64,000 nucleotides of DNA from an uncultured Candidatus Melainabacteria bacterium (GCA_934691935.1 CAKUTH010000010.1:29831-93830); one strand, 5' to 3'; counted from the stretch's first letter, positions 8,410 to 16,496 are shown. Program-made: numbers and translations. The notes: generated from the letters alone by a model not told the origin.

Positions 8410-9752
8410 ACATTAATAATAGCAACATTTTCAATATGATATGTATGGCAGAACATGTCAAACGGTTGAATACTTTCAACTTTTGCCCCGTGTTCTGTCA
8501 TATATTTTAGGTCACGTGCGAGGGTCGCAGGATTGCAACTTACATAAATAATTTGATTTTTAGTATGAGCTAAGACTTCTTCTAAAGCCTCTTGCGTACA
8601 ACCTTTTCGAGGCGGATCAAGAATTGTTATGTCAAATTTACGCTTAATTGATTTTAAGTATTTTGTAGTATCTTGAGCGAAAAGTTCCACATTTGAAATG
8701 TTATTTAACTCAACAACTTCTTTTGCCTTCTCTATTGATGATTGATTTGACTCCACGCTAACAACTTTTTGAGCAACATCAGATACAACGATTCCAAAGG
8801 TCGCAATGCCAGCATACGTATCAAGTACAGTCGGGTTCTCAAATTTTTCAACATGTTTTTTCACGTATTTAAAAATATTTTCAGCACTTTTTGGGTTAAT
8901 TTGGAAAAACGTATCAGCACCGATTTTAAAACACTTATCTAAAATTCTTTCTTCAACATAATCTTGTCCGTATAAACAAACCGTTTCTTGTCCTAGAATT
9001 ACATTTGTTTTTTTTGAATTAAAATTAACACAAACTCCGACAACTTCGCCAAATTCTTCAAAAATAGATTTTGCAAAATCATTCAGACGGTCAAACATTT
9101 TTGTTGCGTTAACAACTAGAGTCACAAGGCAATTGTCATTATCTGCCGAACTTCTAATAACGACATGACGCAAATCTCCTGTATGTTTTTTTTCGTTAAA
9201 ACCTGTAAGGCTAAATTTTGGAGCATTTTCGCGCACAAAATCAATTATTTTATCGCAAATTTCAGGTTGAATTGGGCAGTATTTAATATTCACAATCTCA
9301 TGTGATTGAGGTTTGAAATAACCAGCAATTATACGACCTGAATTTTTCGTTTGCGAGATTGGATATTGTATTTTACGGCGATAATTTTTTACTTCAGGGC
9401 TTTCAATAGGGTTGTTAACAACGACGTCTAAATGACCGATAGAGCGCATTGCATCCTCAACCATTTGCTTTTTTAAGTGTAATTGATAGTCATAATCAAT
9501 AAACTGCATTTGACAAGCACCGCAAACTTTTTGCATCGGACAAAACGGTTCAATCCTGTGGCGTGAGGGTGTAATGACTTCAACTGTTTTTGCCGTAGCA
9601 TAATTTTTATTCACTTTGGTGATTTTTATTTTAACGACATCGTCAGGACAAGCATTTTCGACAAAAACCACCTGTCCGTCTACTTTAGCAATTCCCGTTC
9701 CGAGATTTGAAAACTTTTCTATATTAACAACTAATTCATCATTCTGTTTCAT
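8406..9752 (-). CDS. rlmD: 23S rRNA m5U methyltransferase, RlmD/RlmCD (RumA) family
   Basis: A 448-aa SAM-dependent RNA uracil-C5 methyltransferase. An N-terminal TRAM domain (about 1-60) is followed by the [4Fe-4S] ligands C71, C77 and C80 (FCPMQKVCGAC) and a later Cys in YCPIQPE. The Rossmann catalytic domain contains LDTYAGIATFG (SAM-binding) and LDPPRKG, and the nucleophilic Cys lies in VSCNPATLARDL. All catalytic elements are present. Whether it modifies U747, U1939 or both cannot be told from sequence. Its TAG stop shares CTAA with the TAA of the convergent gene, so there is no separate terminator. The start codon lacks a clear Shine-Dalgarno. Confidence 0.9.
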   Translation of the reverse strand: MKQNDELVVNIEKFSNLGTGIAKVDGQVVFVENACPDDVVKIKITKVNKNYATAKTVEVITPSRHRIEPFCPMQKVCGACQMQFIDYDYQLHLKKQMVEDAMRSIGHLDVVVNNPIESPEVKNYRRKIQYPISQTKNSGRIIAGYFKPQSHEIVNIKYCPIQPEICDKIIDFVRENAPKFSLTGFNEKKHTGDLRHVVIRSSADNDNCLVTLVVNATKMFDRLNDFAKSIFEEFGEVVGVCVNFNSKKTNVILGQETVCLYGQDYVEERILDKCFKIGADTFFQINPKSAENIFKYVKKHVEKFENPTVLDTYAGIATFGIVVSDVAQKVVSVESNQSSIEKAKEVVELNNISNVELFAQDTTKYLKSIKRKFDITILDPPRKGCTQEALEEVLAHTKNQIIYVSCNPATLARDLKYMTEHGAKVESIQPFDMFCHTYHIENVAIINV

Positions 9753-9779
9753 ATTTTCAAAATTATCATATAAAAAATT

Positions 9780-10640
9780 TTATTGCAATTCTGAATTTCT
9801 AGGAATTTTTATCCAGTTATCAGGAATTATATCCGCAGGTTGATTTGGTTGAAACCACGGCGTTGGAGCAATAACTGTTTTGTCAGGATTATCAATTAAC
9901 CACGCACCCCACCAAGAATAACTTGAATTTGCACAAATCGCATGCTTACAGGATTGCAGCAAATATATATCATAAGTCGGAAGCGGACTTGAATATATTT
10001 TGAACGGATAATCTATTTTTAAATTTTCCTTTAACCAGTCTGGCTCATCAGAAATTGCTATAAATGTACAATTTGGATATTTTTCACGCATTATTTTAGT
10101 CGCTTTTTGATAATAAGACACATCACAAAGCCATTGGACAACACCTTGTTTTGCCAAAGTAACATAGTCACCCCTTCTTACATTAACAAATATAGGGCAT
10201 TCGAAACTCTCAATTTCAGCTCTTAATTTTATCAATTCTGGAGAATCAAAATGCTTAAATTTAAAATCACGTCTTATTATACCTTTTATTTCTTTAAAAT
10301 AATCTTCGCATTGAAAATAACCAAAATAAAAAATTGCATTACTTTTATTATCAAACAAACTTGGTTGATAGCAGTTTTCACATTCTTCTTTTACGATAAA
10401 ATGTTTAATCAAACACTTAAATAACTTTTTATGAGAATTTAGAAAATTATAAAAAGCAGAATAATACCAAGGCGCAACGTCAAACTTCACATCAAACATT
10501 GAAACAATCTCTGGAGCATTGTCTTTGTATTCAGAAACATCAAAGCAAACCTTTTCACCTGTATAATACTCAAACGCTTTTGCAAACGCATAAATAAACA
10601 TTTGATTACCTAACCGACCGACCATTTTTATAATTTTCAT
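9780..10640 (-). CDS. Glycosyltransferase family 11 (alpha-1,2-fucosyltransferase-like)
   Basis: A 286-aa GT11 enzyme. The N-terminus MVGRLGNQMFIYA is the family hallmark (GGLGNQMFQYA), and the donor-binding motif VNVRRGDYV (R155, R156, D158) matches the HxRRGDY box; SYSWWGAWL near the C-terminus is also typical. Such enzymes usually transfer fucose from GDP-fucose in surface polysaccharide or O-antigen synthesis, but the sugar is not proven here. The ATG at 10640 is chosen because AAAGGG precedes it by 7 nt; an upstream in-frame start would lie inside the tRNA terminator. No promoter was found between that terminator and this gene. No other polysaccharide genes are adjacent. Confidence 0.88.
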   Translation of the reverse strand: MKIIKMVGRLGNQMFIYAFAKAFEYYTGEKVCFDVSEYKDNAPEIVSMFDVKFDVAPWYYSAFYNFLNSHKKLFKCLIKHFIVKEECENCYQPSLFDNKSNAIFYFGYFQCEDYFKEIKGIIRRDFKFKHFDSPELIKLRAEIESFECPIFVNVRRGDYVTLAKQGVVQWLCDVSYYQKATKIMREKYPNCTFIAISDEPDWLKENLKIDYPFKIYSSPLPTYDIYLLQSCKHAICANSSYSWWGAWLIDNPDKTVIAPTPWFQPNQPADIIPDNWIKIPRNSELQ

Positions 10641-10651
10641 AAAATACCCTT

Positions 10652-10688
10652 TAAAAAATAAAAGAGACAAATAAACTTGTCTCTTTTA
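10652..10688 (-). terminator. Terminator of tRNA-Val
   Basis: Perfect 11-bp stem AAAAGAGACAA / TTGTCTCTTTT (10660-10670 with 10677-10687), 6-nt loop, then a T-rich run on the minus strand. It directly follows the CCA end of the tRNA. Confidence 0.85.
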
Positions 10689-10764
10689 TGGTGGGCGTTA
10701 GAAGACTCGAACTTCTGACATCCTCCTTGTAAGGGAGGCGCTCTACCAACTGAGCTAAACGCCC
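10689..10764 (-). tRNA. tRNA-Val (anticodon UAC)
   Basis: A 76-nt cloverleaf with encoded CCA. The acceptor stem GGGCGTT/AACGCCC is fully paired, with A as discriminator. The D arm reads AGCTCAGTTGGTAGAGC, the anticodon stem is CCTCC/GGAGG around loop CTTACAA (anticodon TAC at 10729-10731), and the T arm contains GTTCGAGTC. Its own consensus promoter and terminator flank it. Confidence 0.96.
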
Positions 10765-10785
10765 TCTTTGCCTTCCGCAAGATTA

Positions 10786-10814
10786 ATCATATATGAAACA
10801 TTTTTTATTGTCAA
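10786..10814 (-). promoter_or_regulatory. tRNA-Val promoter
   Basis: Perfect -35 TTGACA (10809-10814), 17-nt spacer, -10 TATGAT (10786-10791) on the minus strand, 21 nt before the tRNA 5' end. It is the only promoter seen upstream of the GT11 gene. Confidence 0.85.
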
Positions 10815-10839
10815 TAGATTTTATTTATCTTTTTAGAAT

Positions 10840-11289
10840 TTATTGTTCATCTTGCTGAGAAGCCTGTTCTTGCAACCTTTTTTCATATTCTTCTCTCGCG
10901 TGCACCTTGATTTCATGCTTTGTACCATGATGAACTTCTTCACGCTTGTAGCGTTGATCTACCCACCATTTTGCAAATTTATAAGACAATCTTTTTTTGT
11001 AAGCATCAGGATCTTCATCTTTGATTTTTTTAGTTTTTACTGGTTTTTCCTTTTTTACCTTATCCTGCTTGGAAGATTGAAGGCTGTCATGCTTAACTTC
11101 TTGTTTATATTTAGGTTGTTTATCTTGCGCTTCAAGCATTTTTAAATTCAATTTTGGTGATGGCGGAATATATCTATAATCCATCAAATCAGCTTCATTC
11201 ACGGCATAATTTTCTGGGCTGACATAACCGTCATACGCAAATGCCTTCGGTGCAATTAATATTAACAATAGAATTAAAAACTTTTTCAT
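10840..11289 (-). CDS. Secreted basic, low-complexity protein of unknown function
   Basis: A 149-aa protein with a clear Sec signal peptide: MKK, a Leu/Ile-rich core, and cleavage likely after AFA at residue 18. The mature part is Lys/Glu/Gln-rich with an early Tyr-rich stretch and a charged, probably helical C-terminus containing KWWVDQRYKREE. No family is recognised. The start is 10 nt after the PHP gene stop with TGAGGAAAT as Shine-Dalgarno, so the two form an operon, which makes a shared extracytoplasmic role possible but not demonstrated. Confidence 0.75.
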   Translation of the reverse strand: MKKFLILLLILIAPKAFAYDGYVSPENYAVNEADLMDYRYIPPSPKLNLKMLEAQDKQPKYKQEVKHDSLQSSKQDKVKKEKPVKTKKIKDEDPDAYKKRLSYKFAKWWVDQRYKREEVHHGTKHEIKVHAREEYEKRLQEQASQQDEQ

Positions 11290-11299
11290 ATTTCCTCAT

Positions 11300-12430
11300 T
11301 TAGTAATGTGCGCTACGAGAAGTTATTGAATCGCCATGGCTATCCATTCCGCCAGTTGGGATTAGTCCAAAACTTTCTGCCGTCCTATTTATTATAGGAC
11401 ACCAATCTATATAATAACTTCCGTTATATGATTGATAATACTTCTCAAAAAACATAGCTTTTTCACCGCCATGCTTTTTAAAATTATTAAACAAATACGT
11501 ATAAAATTCTGGAGTATATGCTTTTACCCTTGCAGGATGAGCTATTGACATAACTCCGCTATCCAAAGTCGTTACAAATTCCACAGTATCCTCAAAAGAG
11601 GAGAAAGGTTCTAACATCTTACCAATAGCTGGATGAGCCTTTGTATAAATACTTTTTGCAATTTCAATTTTTTCTAATATATCATCAGGTATTAGTGGCA
11701 GATTACAATCTGTATAAAGTTCTAACGCTCGCTTGTAATTTATTACAAAAGAGCCTGAATTAAACATCTGTTTATATTTATAAAAAGGTTTCTCGTAAGA
11801 AAAATCAGCCTTCGGGAAAAAGTAATTTAACAAAATTTTTGCGCAAGTATATTTTTTAAGAGGGTGAGCAACTTCATCTTGCCCCTTTAAAATCATCGGA
11901 TGGCACAAAGACGCTTCTTCCAAAGTAAAATTATATTCCGACAAAACCTCATTTAAACGCGCAATCGTATCTTTTGCTAACTGAAGTTTTAAATTTCTTT
12001 TTTTATCCAAAAACTCGTTCAATTTTTTATCAAAAGGATTTATACCATACACAAGCAAATGTACAGGCATCGGATTTGGTTGTTTTGGGAAATTTATTGC
12101 GACAGTAGAGATTTCAACCCCTAAACACATATCAACGTTATCAGGGCAAAGCTCAAGAGCCTCTTTGCATCCTTCTATTGTGTCATGATCTGTTAGCGCA
12201 ACTAACATATTCGGAATTTCTTTGGCGTGTTCAATTATTTGTTTTACAGACATTATGCCATCTGAATATTTTGAATGAATATGTAAATTCGCACAAAAAT
12301 CACCTGATTCTAAATATCTGTAATCATGGCTGTCTGTGACTGTCAAATCAGTACGTTCACCAGCTTTGTACGATTTTTCTGACAAATTTTTCACTTTTTC
12401 AATAAAATCTTTTTCACTCAAAATTCCCAT
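11300..12430 (-). CDS. PHP-domain phosphoesterase
   Basis: A 376-aa protein with the metal-binding PHP motifs: HIHSKYSDG near residue 51 (first His pair and Asp), ALTDHDT near 78, and later GVEIS, SIAHPAR and GMDSHGD carrying further His/Asp ligands. PHP proteins hydrolyse phosphoesters (histidinol phosphate, nucleoside 3',5'-bisphosphate or polymerase proofreading). The insertion between residues 130 and 240 is long, so the substrate cannot be assigned. The ATG has no Shine-Dalgarno but TAAAAT ends 6 nt upstream (12437-12442 on the minus strand), the leaderless layout seen elsewhere in the window. It is divergent from the sigma factor gene. Confidence 0.82.
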   Translation of the reverse strand: MGILSEKDFIEKVKNLSEKSYKAGERTDLTVTDSHDYRYLESGDFCANLHIHSKYSDGIMSVKQIIEHAKEIPNMLVALTDHDTIEGCKEALELCPDNVDMCLGVEISTVAINFPKQPNPMPVHLLVYGINPFDKKLNEFLDKKRNLKLQLAKDTIARLNEVLSEYNFTLEEASLCHPMILKGQDEVAHPLKKYTCAKILLNYFFPKADFSYEKPFYKYKQMFNSGSFVINYKRALELYTDCNLPLIPDDILEKIEIAKSIYTKAHPAIGKMLEPFSSFEDTVEFVTTLDSGVMSIAHPARVKAYTPEFYTYLFNNFKKHGGEKAMFFEKYYQSYNGSYYIDWCPIINRTAESFGLIPTGGMDSHGDSITSRSAHY

Positions 12431-12500
12431 GCCTATATTTTACACCAAAATTGAAACTTTTTTTAGCCACTTTCGTCAGACAATTTAATGGAGGGTTTAC

Positions 12501-13466
12501 ATGACAATTGATAACTATTTAGAAAATGATTTATATAGAGATTTAAAAGCCGAATATTCAGAAGATACAGAAAATTGTGACATAATAAACAAAATCGAAG
12601 AAACTAAAACTTTCAATTCAATTTACAATGACGATGACATTCTACAAATGTATTTAAAAGATATTGGTAAAATAAAACTTTTAAAATTCCATGAAGAAAA
12701 GTGTTTGGGCAAACAAATCAAAGAGGGCAAACCGACAGAAGCATCAATCGCAAAGCGCAAACTTGTTCAAGCCAATTTGCGTCTTGTAGTCAGCATTGCA
12801 AAAAAATATATCGGGCAAGGCGTTTTGTTTATGGACTTGGTGCAAGAAGGCTCTTTAGGATTGATAAAAGCTGCCGAAAAATTCGATTATTCTAAGAACT
12901 TCAAGTTTTCAACCTATGCAACCTGGTGGATTAAACAAACTATCATAAGAGCTATTTCTAACAATTCACGAACAATAAGGATACCTGTGCACATGACAGA
13001 TAAAATAAGAAAATACAAAAAAACATACACCACATTATCTTTTGAGCTCGGCAGAGAACCTACAGATAAAGAAATCGCAGAACGCTTAAAAATTACACCA
13101 AAACAATTACTTGTGATAAAGAAATCAATTATTAAAGAGCCTATTAGCCTTGAAACACCTGTAACAGACGACTTGAATATTGGAGATTACATTGAAGATA
13201 AGTCTTATCACTCGCCCGAATTTCAAACAAAAAATAATGTTTTGAAATGCAGTATGGGAAAAATACTTGAAGATTTATCCGAAAAAGAACGTAAAATCAT
13301 CAGTTGCAGATTTGGGATTAATGGAGAAAACCCTAAAACATTGGAACAAGTCGGCGAAATCCTCGGATATTCAAAAGAACGCATCCGCCAACTTGAAGAT
13401 TCCGCACTCATAAAAATCCGTCAACGAAAAGAACTTCAACATTTTAGAGATTTTATTGAGGATTAA
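12501..13466 (+). CDS. RNA polymerase sigma-70 family factor, probably group 2 (non-primary)
   Basis: A 321-aa sigma-70 factor. Region 1.2 starts near residue 45 (MYLKDIGKIKLL). Region 2 is highly conserved (DLVQEGSLGLIKAAEKFDY, then FSTYATWWIKQ at about 130-145). Region 3 follows, and region 4.2 has the helix-turn-helix TLEQVGEILGYSKERIRQLE. Region 1.1 is missing and the usual primary-factor strings differ (ISNNSRTIR rather than IADQARTIR; LEDSALIKIRQ at the end), which suggests a group 2 alternative factor like those of cyanobacteria. It could still be the housekeeping factor if the genome has no other. Shine-Dalgarno TGGAGGG precedes the ATG. Confidence 0.85.
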   Translation: MTIDNYLENDLYRDLKAEYSEDTENCDIINKIEETKTFNSIYNDDDILQMYLKDIGKIKLLKFHEEKCLGKQIKEGKPTEASIAKRKLVQANLRLVVSIAKKYIGQGVLFMDLVQEGSLGLIKAAEKFDYSKNFKFSTYATWWIKQTIIRAISNNSRTIRIPVHMTDKIRKYKKTYTTLSFELGREPTDKEIAERLKITPKQLLVIKKSIIKEPISLETPVTDDLNIGDYIEDKSYHSPEFQTKNNVLKCSMGKILEDLSEKERKIISCRFGINGENPKTLEQVGEILGYSKERIRQLEDSALIKIRQRKELQHFRDFIED

Positions 13467-13499
13467 GTAGCGAGTTGATTTTGCTCACACACATTTTTA

Positions 13500-14363
13500 T
13501 CAATAATTAATCTTCCAGCCCTCACGCATAATTTTTGCAGCGCATGATGTTCCATAAGTTTTACAGTCATGATCTATATCGGTTTGACGGAAATTATAAC
13601 TTTTTGGACGCACTACACCATTATTAAAATCAATATTAAACCAAAATACATCCTTACCAAAAGTATTTGGAGGTTTCGTACCATTCACATCAACATAAAC
13701 TATTTGGTTTGAACTATATACACCGTCTTGAGAAATCAAATTTCCATTTTCATCATATTTATTATTAACCCAATTTATCATATTAACATAATAAGTCATT
13801 CCATCTGCAGTAGAAAAGAAAATACGTCCTGCATCATATGTTGTGTAAACATGCGTATCATCATAGTTACCGTTTGCCAATTTATAGAAGTCTTTATTAT
13901 TATTGAGATTTGGCTTTTTCATTATAGGATAAACTTCTGCGCCCTTAAAATATAGTAACCAATATGTATCAAAAAATGCTTTTACATCATCACCTTTCAA
14001 TTCAGCACCTGCCTCAAACCCAGCAGGCCCGTTATCGGCGAAGGCTTTTTGTGCAACCTGTCCAAGAGTTGAATATGCCTTTTTAAGCTGATTTACAGTT
14101 ACTTGTTTTTTGTAATTTTGAATAACGCTCGGCAACGTCAACGCCGCAACAACGCCAATGATGCCAAGGGTGATTAAAACTTCTGCCAAAGTGAAAGCGA
14201 TTTTTCGTTTACCGTCGCAAGTGTCTACGTGCGTAGTACCTTCGGCGAGGGTAAAGTTACGTAACTTCTTACTTACTTCCTTACCTACTAACTTACTTAC
14301 GTTCTTAGAGCTTAAAGCCCCCCCCCCATTGGGTTCTATCCCTTGCAACGCAAGGGTTTTCAA
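13500..14363 (-). CDS. Type IV pilin-like (pseudopilin) protein, possibly phase-OFF
   Basis: The mature part begins at AFTLAEVLITLGIIGVV, a type III (prepilin peptidase) signal with Ala instead of Gly before the cleavage site, followed by a hydrophobic helix and a globular domain with the DVNGTKPPNTFGKDVF motif shared by two other genes here. The leader is unusually long and contains a second FTLAE copy (FTLAEGTTHVD). As drawn, the frame opens only at a TTG at 14363 with a poor ribosome site. The better start, ATG at 14391 with GGAG 8 nt upstream, is put out of frame by a run of 10 G and stops after 28 codons. With 9 or 12 G it would read into the pilin. The gene may therefore be switched off in the sequenced cell. 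Two Cys near the C-terminus may form a disulfide. Confidence 0.8.
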   Translation of the reverse strand: MKTLALQGIEPNGGGALSSKNVSKLVGKEVSKKLRNFTLAEGTTHVDTCDGKRKIAFTLAEVLITLGIIGVVAALTLPSVIQNYKKQVTVNQLKKAYSTLGQVAQKAFADNGPAGFEAGAELKGDDVKAFFDTYWLLYFKGAEVYPIMKKPNLNNNKDFYKLANGNYDDTHVYTTYDAGRIFFSTADGMTYYVNMINWVNNKYDENGNLISQDGVYSSNQIVYVDVNGTKPPNTFGKDVFWFNIDFNNGVVRPKSYNFRQTDIDHDCKTYGTSCAAKIMREGWKINY

Positions 14364-14391
14364 GTGTATGCAAATCTCTTAAATGTTCCAT
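14305..14391 (-). other. Out-of-frame leader ORF of the pilin-like gene
   Basis: ATG at 14391 with GGAG 8 nt upstream opens a 28-codon frame containing NPCVARDRTQW, clearly related to NPCVAKITTQW in the leader of the pilin-like gene at 41324-42469. After the 10-G tract the frame ends at TAA (14305-14307). This is what slipped-strand OFF alleles look like; a sequencing error in the homopolymer is the alternative. Confidence 0.7.
14318..14327 (-). repeat. Homopolymeric tract, G10 on the coding strand
   Basis: Ten consecutive C on the plus strand inside the leader of the pilin-like gene. The homologous tract at 42412-42423 has twelve. The two lengths differ modulo three, so they give different frames downstream of the shared leader. 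Confidence 0.9.
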
Positions 14392-14469
14392 CTCATTAAC
14401 TCCGTGTTCTCTATCCATATACTTATTATTACATATTTGTCGAAAATTTTCAAGCCCATGATTTTTAAA

Positions 14470-14548
14470 GATCGCGGAACAGAGTCCGCGATGACATGTA
14501 TTGGTAATGATTTATCAAAATCTGTCATCGCGCACTTGTTGCGCAATC
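14470..14548. repeat. Bipartite REP-like palindrome pair (copy A)
   Basis: Two inverted palindromes: ATCGCGGA..TCCGCGAT followed by GACA (14471-14496), then TGTCATCGCG..GCGCAAT (14523-14548), separated by about 26 nt. The same arrangement occurs at 42093-42171. The 336 nt between the pilin leader and recN hold only such repeats and no credible gene; several small open frames cross it because palindromes are read through. Confidence 0.8.
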
Positions 14549-14561
14549 TATTTTTTGTTAG

Positions 14562-14600
14562 CCCCTCACCTAAAATCCCTCTCCCCAAGGGGGCGAGGGG
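14562..14600. repeat. GC-rich palindrome CCCCTC..GAGGGG
   Basis: Outer arms CCCCTC (14562-14567) and GAGGGG (14595-14600), inner CCCC-AA-GGGG. It is much more GC-rich than the surrounding DNA, like other dispersed intergenic repeats. Confidence 0.65.
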
Positions 14601-14608
14601 AAAACTCA

Positions 14609-14633
14609 TTATCTTTCGCTTCGCTCAAGATAA
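14609..14633. repeat. Short palindrome TTATCTT..AAGATAA
   Basis: 7-bp arms around an 11-nt loop (TCGCTTCGCTC). It lies next to the GC-rich palindrome and is part of the same repeat cluster. Immediately beyond it (14634-14738) comes low-complexity DNA made of ACTTACTT and TTAGTGCC units, like the ACTTACTTAC units in the pilin leaders. Confidence 0.6.
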
Positions 14634-14727
14634 CTATTCTTACTAACTTACTTACGGACTTACTTCCTTACGTAAACTCCTTAGTGCCTTAGTGCCTTAG
14701 TGCCCTAGTAACTTAGTATCTTCTTCA

Positions 14728-16374
14728 TTACTTACAAATAAGCGATTTTGCAAACTCTAAAGATTGTTCGTTAATCTCCCCACCAGCAAGTTCCGCCAAC
14801 GCTTTAACCCTATTCTCACCTGACAAAACATAGACTTCAACCTTGGTTTCATCCTCTTGAGATTTTCGTACATAAAAATGTTTATCTGCCTTTGATGCAA
14901 TAATAGCCTGATGTGTAATCAATATAATCTGATGGAATTTTGCAAGATTTACAATCTCATCAGCAACGCTCTGCGATGCTTTGCCTGAAATTCCTGTATC
15001 AATTTCATCAAAAATAACCGTATCAATATCATCACTCTGAGCAAAAATTGATTTTATAGCAAGCATTACCCTTGAAATTTCGCCACCCGATGCAACTTTT
15101 GCCAATGGTTTCAAATCTTCTGACACATTTGTTGAAATCAAAAATTCAACATCATCACAACCATCAACACTTAACTCTTTTGGGCGGACTTCTATTTCAA
15201 ATCTAGCTTTTGGAAGTTCTAACTTTTCCAATTTTTCCTGAACTAAAGATGACAAAACTTGTGCATAATTTTTTCTGCTTTCGGAAATCTCTTGAGCCAT
15301 TTCTTCCAACTCTTGATGCATTTGAGAAATTCTCAATTCCAATTCATCTATATTTTGAGTTGAAAATTCTATTGCATTAAGCTCTTTTGACAAATTTTCA
15401 AAGGTTTCCATGACAGACTGCAAAGTCCCACCATATTTGTGTTTGAGCTTATCCAAAACATAAAGACGCTCTTGAATTTGATTTAAACGCTCAGTATCAT
15501 TGTCGAGATTTTGACTATAATCCCTCAAATCAGAACCGACATCGCGCAAATTTTCAATTGCATCAATCAATCTTTGTTCCAATTCCTCTAAACTATTATC
15601 ATAGGATACGGATTTTGAAATGTTTTGTTTAATTTTTCCAAGTGCTTCCATAATCGAGCCGTCATCACCATTTATCGCCCAATAAGAAGTTCCTGTGAGT
15701 TCTTTTAATTTTTCAGCATTTGCCAAAACTTCCAGTTCTTGATTAAGCTCCTCATCCTCTGTATCAGATGTAATATTTGCGCTATCAATCTCATTAACTT
15801 GAAATTGCAAAAATTCCAATTGGTTTTCAGTAACGCTTGATGCTGTTTTTAGATTTTCCAACTGTGATTGCAAGTTTTGATATTCCCTAAATTTTTCTCT
15901 ATAATTTTCTAACTTATCGCCATAGCAAGCGTAATTGTCCAGCATAATTATATGACGTTTTGGTTGCAAAAGCGCGTATGTTTGGTGTTGGGAATGAATA
16001 TCCAAGAAATAATTTCGTAATTGCTTAATAAAATCTTGATTAACTAAAGTTCCGTTCACGCGCGAACGAACGCCATTTGGCGTAATCTCTTTAGATAAAA
16101 CGATTTCCGAGCCAAAATTATCAATACCATTTTCTTCAAATAGGCTTGACAGATTATGTTTTGTATTTTCAAGAACTAGTTCGATTACCGCCTTGTCTTT
16201 TCCATGCTTAATAACATCTTTTGAAACACGGGGAGCAAATGCAATATCAATGGCATTAATCAAAATACTCTTGCCCGCACCAGTTTCGCCAGTAATAACG
16301 TTCAATCCGCCATCAAAATTCGCCGTTAATTCGTCTATCAATATGTAATCTTTTATTCGCAATTGCTTAATCAT
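14728..16374 (-). CDS. recN: DNA repair protein RecN
   Basis: A 548-aa SMC-like ATPase that acts at double-strand breaks. The Walker A motif GETGAGKSIL lies near residue 30, a long coiled-coil region covers about 150-390, and the C-terminal half of the ATPase has the signature ASGGEISRVMLA and Walker B VIFDEIDTGISG. Length and motif order are normal. The ATG at 16374 is preferred over the in-frame TTG 18 nt upstream: there is no Shine-Dalgarno for either, and a -10 box ends 6 nt before this ATG. The C-terminus runs close to the repeat cluster on its downstream side. Confidence 0.95.
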   Translation of the reverse strand: MIKQLRIKDYILIDELTANFDGGLNVITGETGAGKSILINAIDIAFAPRVSKDVIKHGKDKAVIELVLENTKHNLSSLFEENGIDNFGSEIVLSKEITPNGVRSRVNGTLVNQDFIKQLRNYFLDIHSQHQTYALLQPKRHIIMLDNYACYGDKLENYREKFREYQNLQSQLENLKTASSVTENQLEFLQFQVNEIDSANITSDTEDEELNQELEVLANAEKLKELTGTSYWAINGDDGSIMEALGKIKQNISKSVSYDNSLEELEQRLIDAIENLRDVGSDLRDYSQNLDNDTERLNQIQERLYVLDKLKHKYGGTLQSVMETFENLSKELNAIEFSTQNIDELELRISQMHQELEEMAQEISESRKNYAQVLSSLVQEKLEKLELPKARFEIEVRPKELSVDGCDDVEFLISTNVSEDLKPLAKVASGGEISRVMLAIKSIFAQSDDIDTVIFDEIDTGISGKASQSVADEIVNLAKFHQIILITHQAIIASKADKHFYVRKSQEDETKVEVYVLSGENRVKALAELAGGEINEQSLEFAKSLICK

Positions 16375-16380
16375 ATATAT

Positions 16381-16409
16381 AGCATAGAACAAGATTGAAT
16401 TTTGGGCAA
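16381..16409 (-). promoter_or_regulatory. recN promoter, leaderless layout
   Basis: Minus strand TTGCCC (16404-16409), 17-nt spacer, TATGCT (16381-16386), then 6 nt to the ATG. I saw no LexA-type operator. Confidence 0.5.
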
Positions 16410-16481
16410 TATGGTTTTACAAAAAATTTTAGAAATTCTTATATATACATTATTTTGACTATTCCATTTTAAAGCTAAATG

Positions 16482-16490
16482 TGTTAATCT
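16482..16490 (+). promoter_or_regulatory. lysA extended -10, leaderless layout
   Basis: TGTTAATCT: an extended TGn motif followed by -10 TAATCT (16485-16490), ending 6 nt before the lysA ATG. TTGACT at 16455-16460 is too far away (24 nt) for a standard -35. Confidence 0.5.
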
Positions 16491-16496
16491 AAATAT

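Noticed and set aside
12501..13466. Calling this sigma factor the primary RpoD/SigA
   Set aside because: No region 1.1 and several deviations from primary-factor signature strings; group 2 is more likely, though not proven.
14379..14646. Small open frames on both strands between the pilin-like gene and recN
   Set aside because: They read through palindromic repeats and low-complexity DNA, have no conserved-looking content, and conflict with each other.
14636..14738. Tandem ACTTACTT / TTAGTGCC units as a CRISPR array
   Set aside because: Units are 8-9 nt, imperfect and without spacers of constant length; no cas genes nearby.
16401..16496. SOS (LexA) box between recN and lysA, or before uvrB
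   Set aside because: No CTG(N10)CAG or GAAC(N4)GTTC-like palindrome was found at suitable positions.
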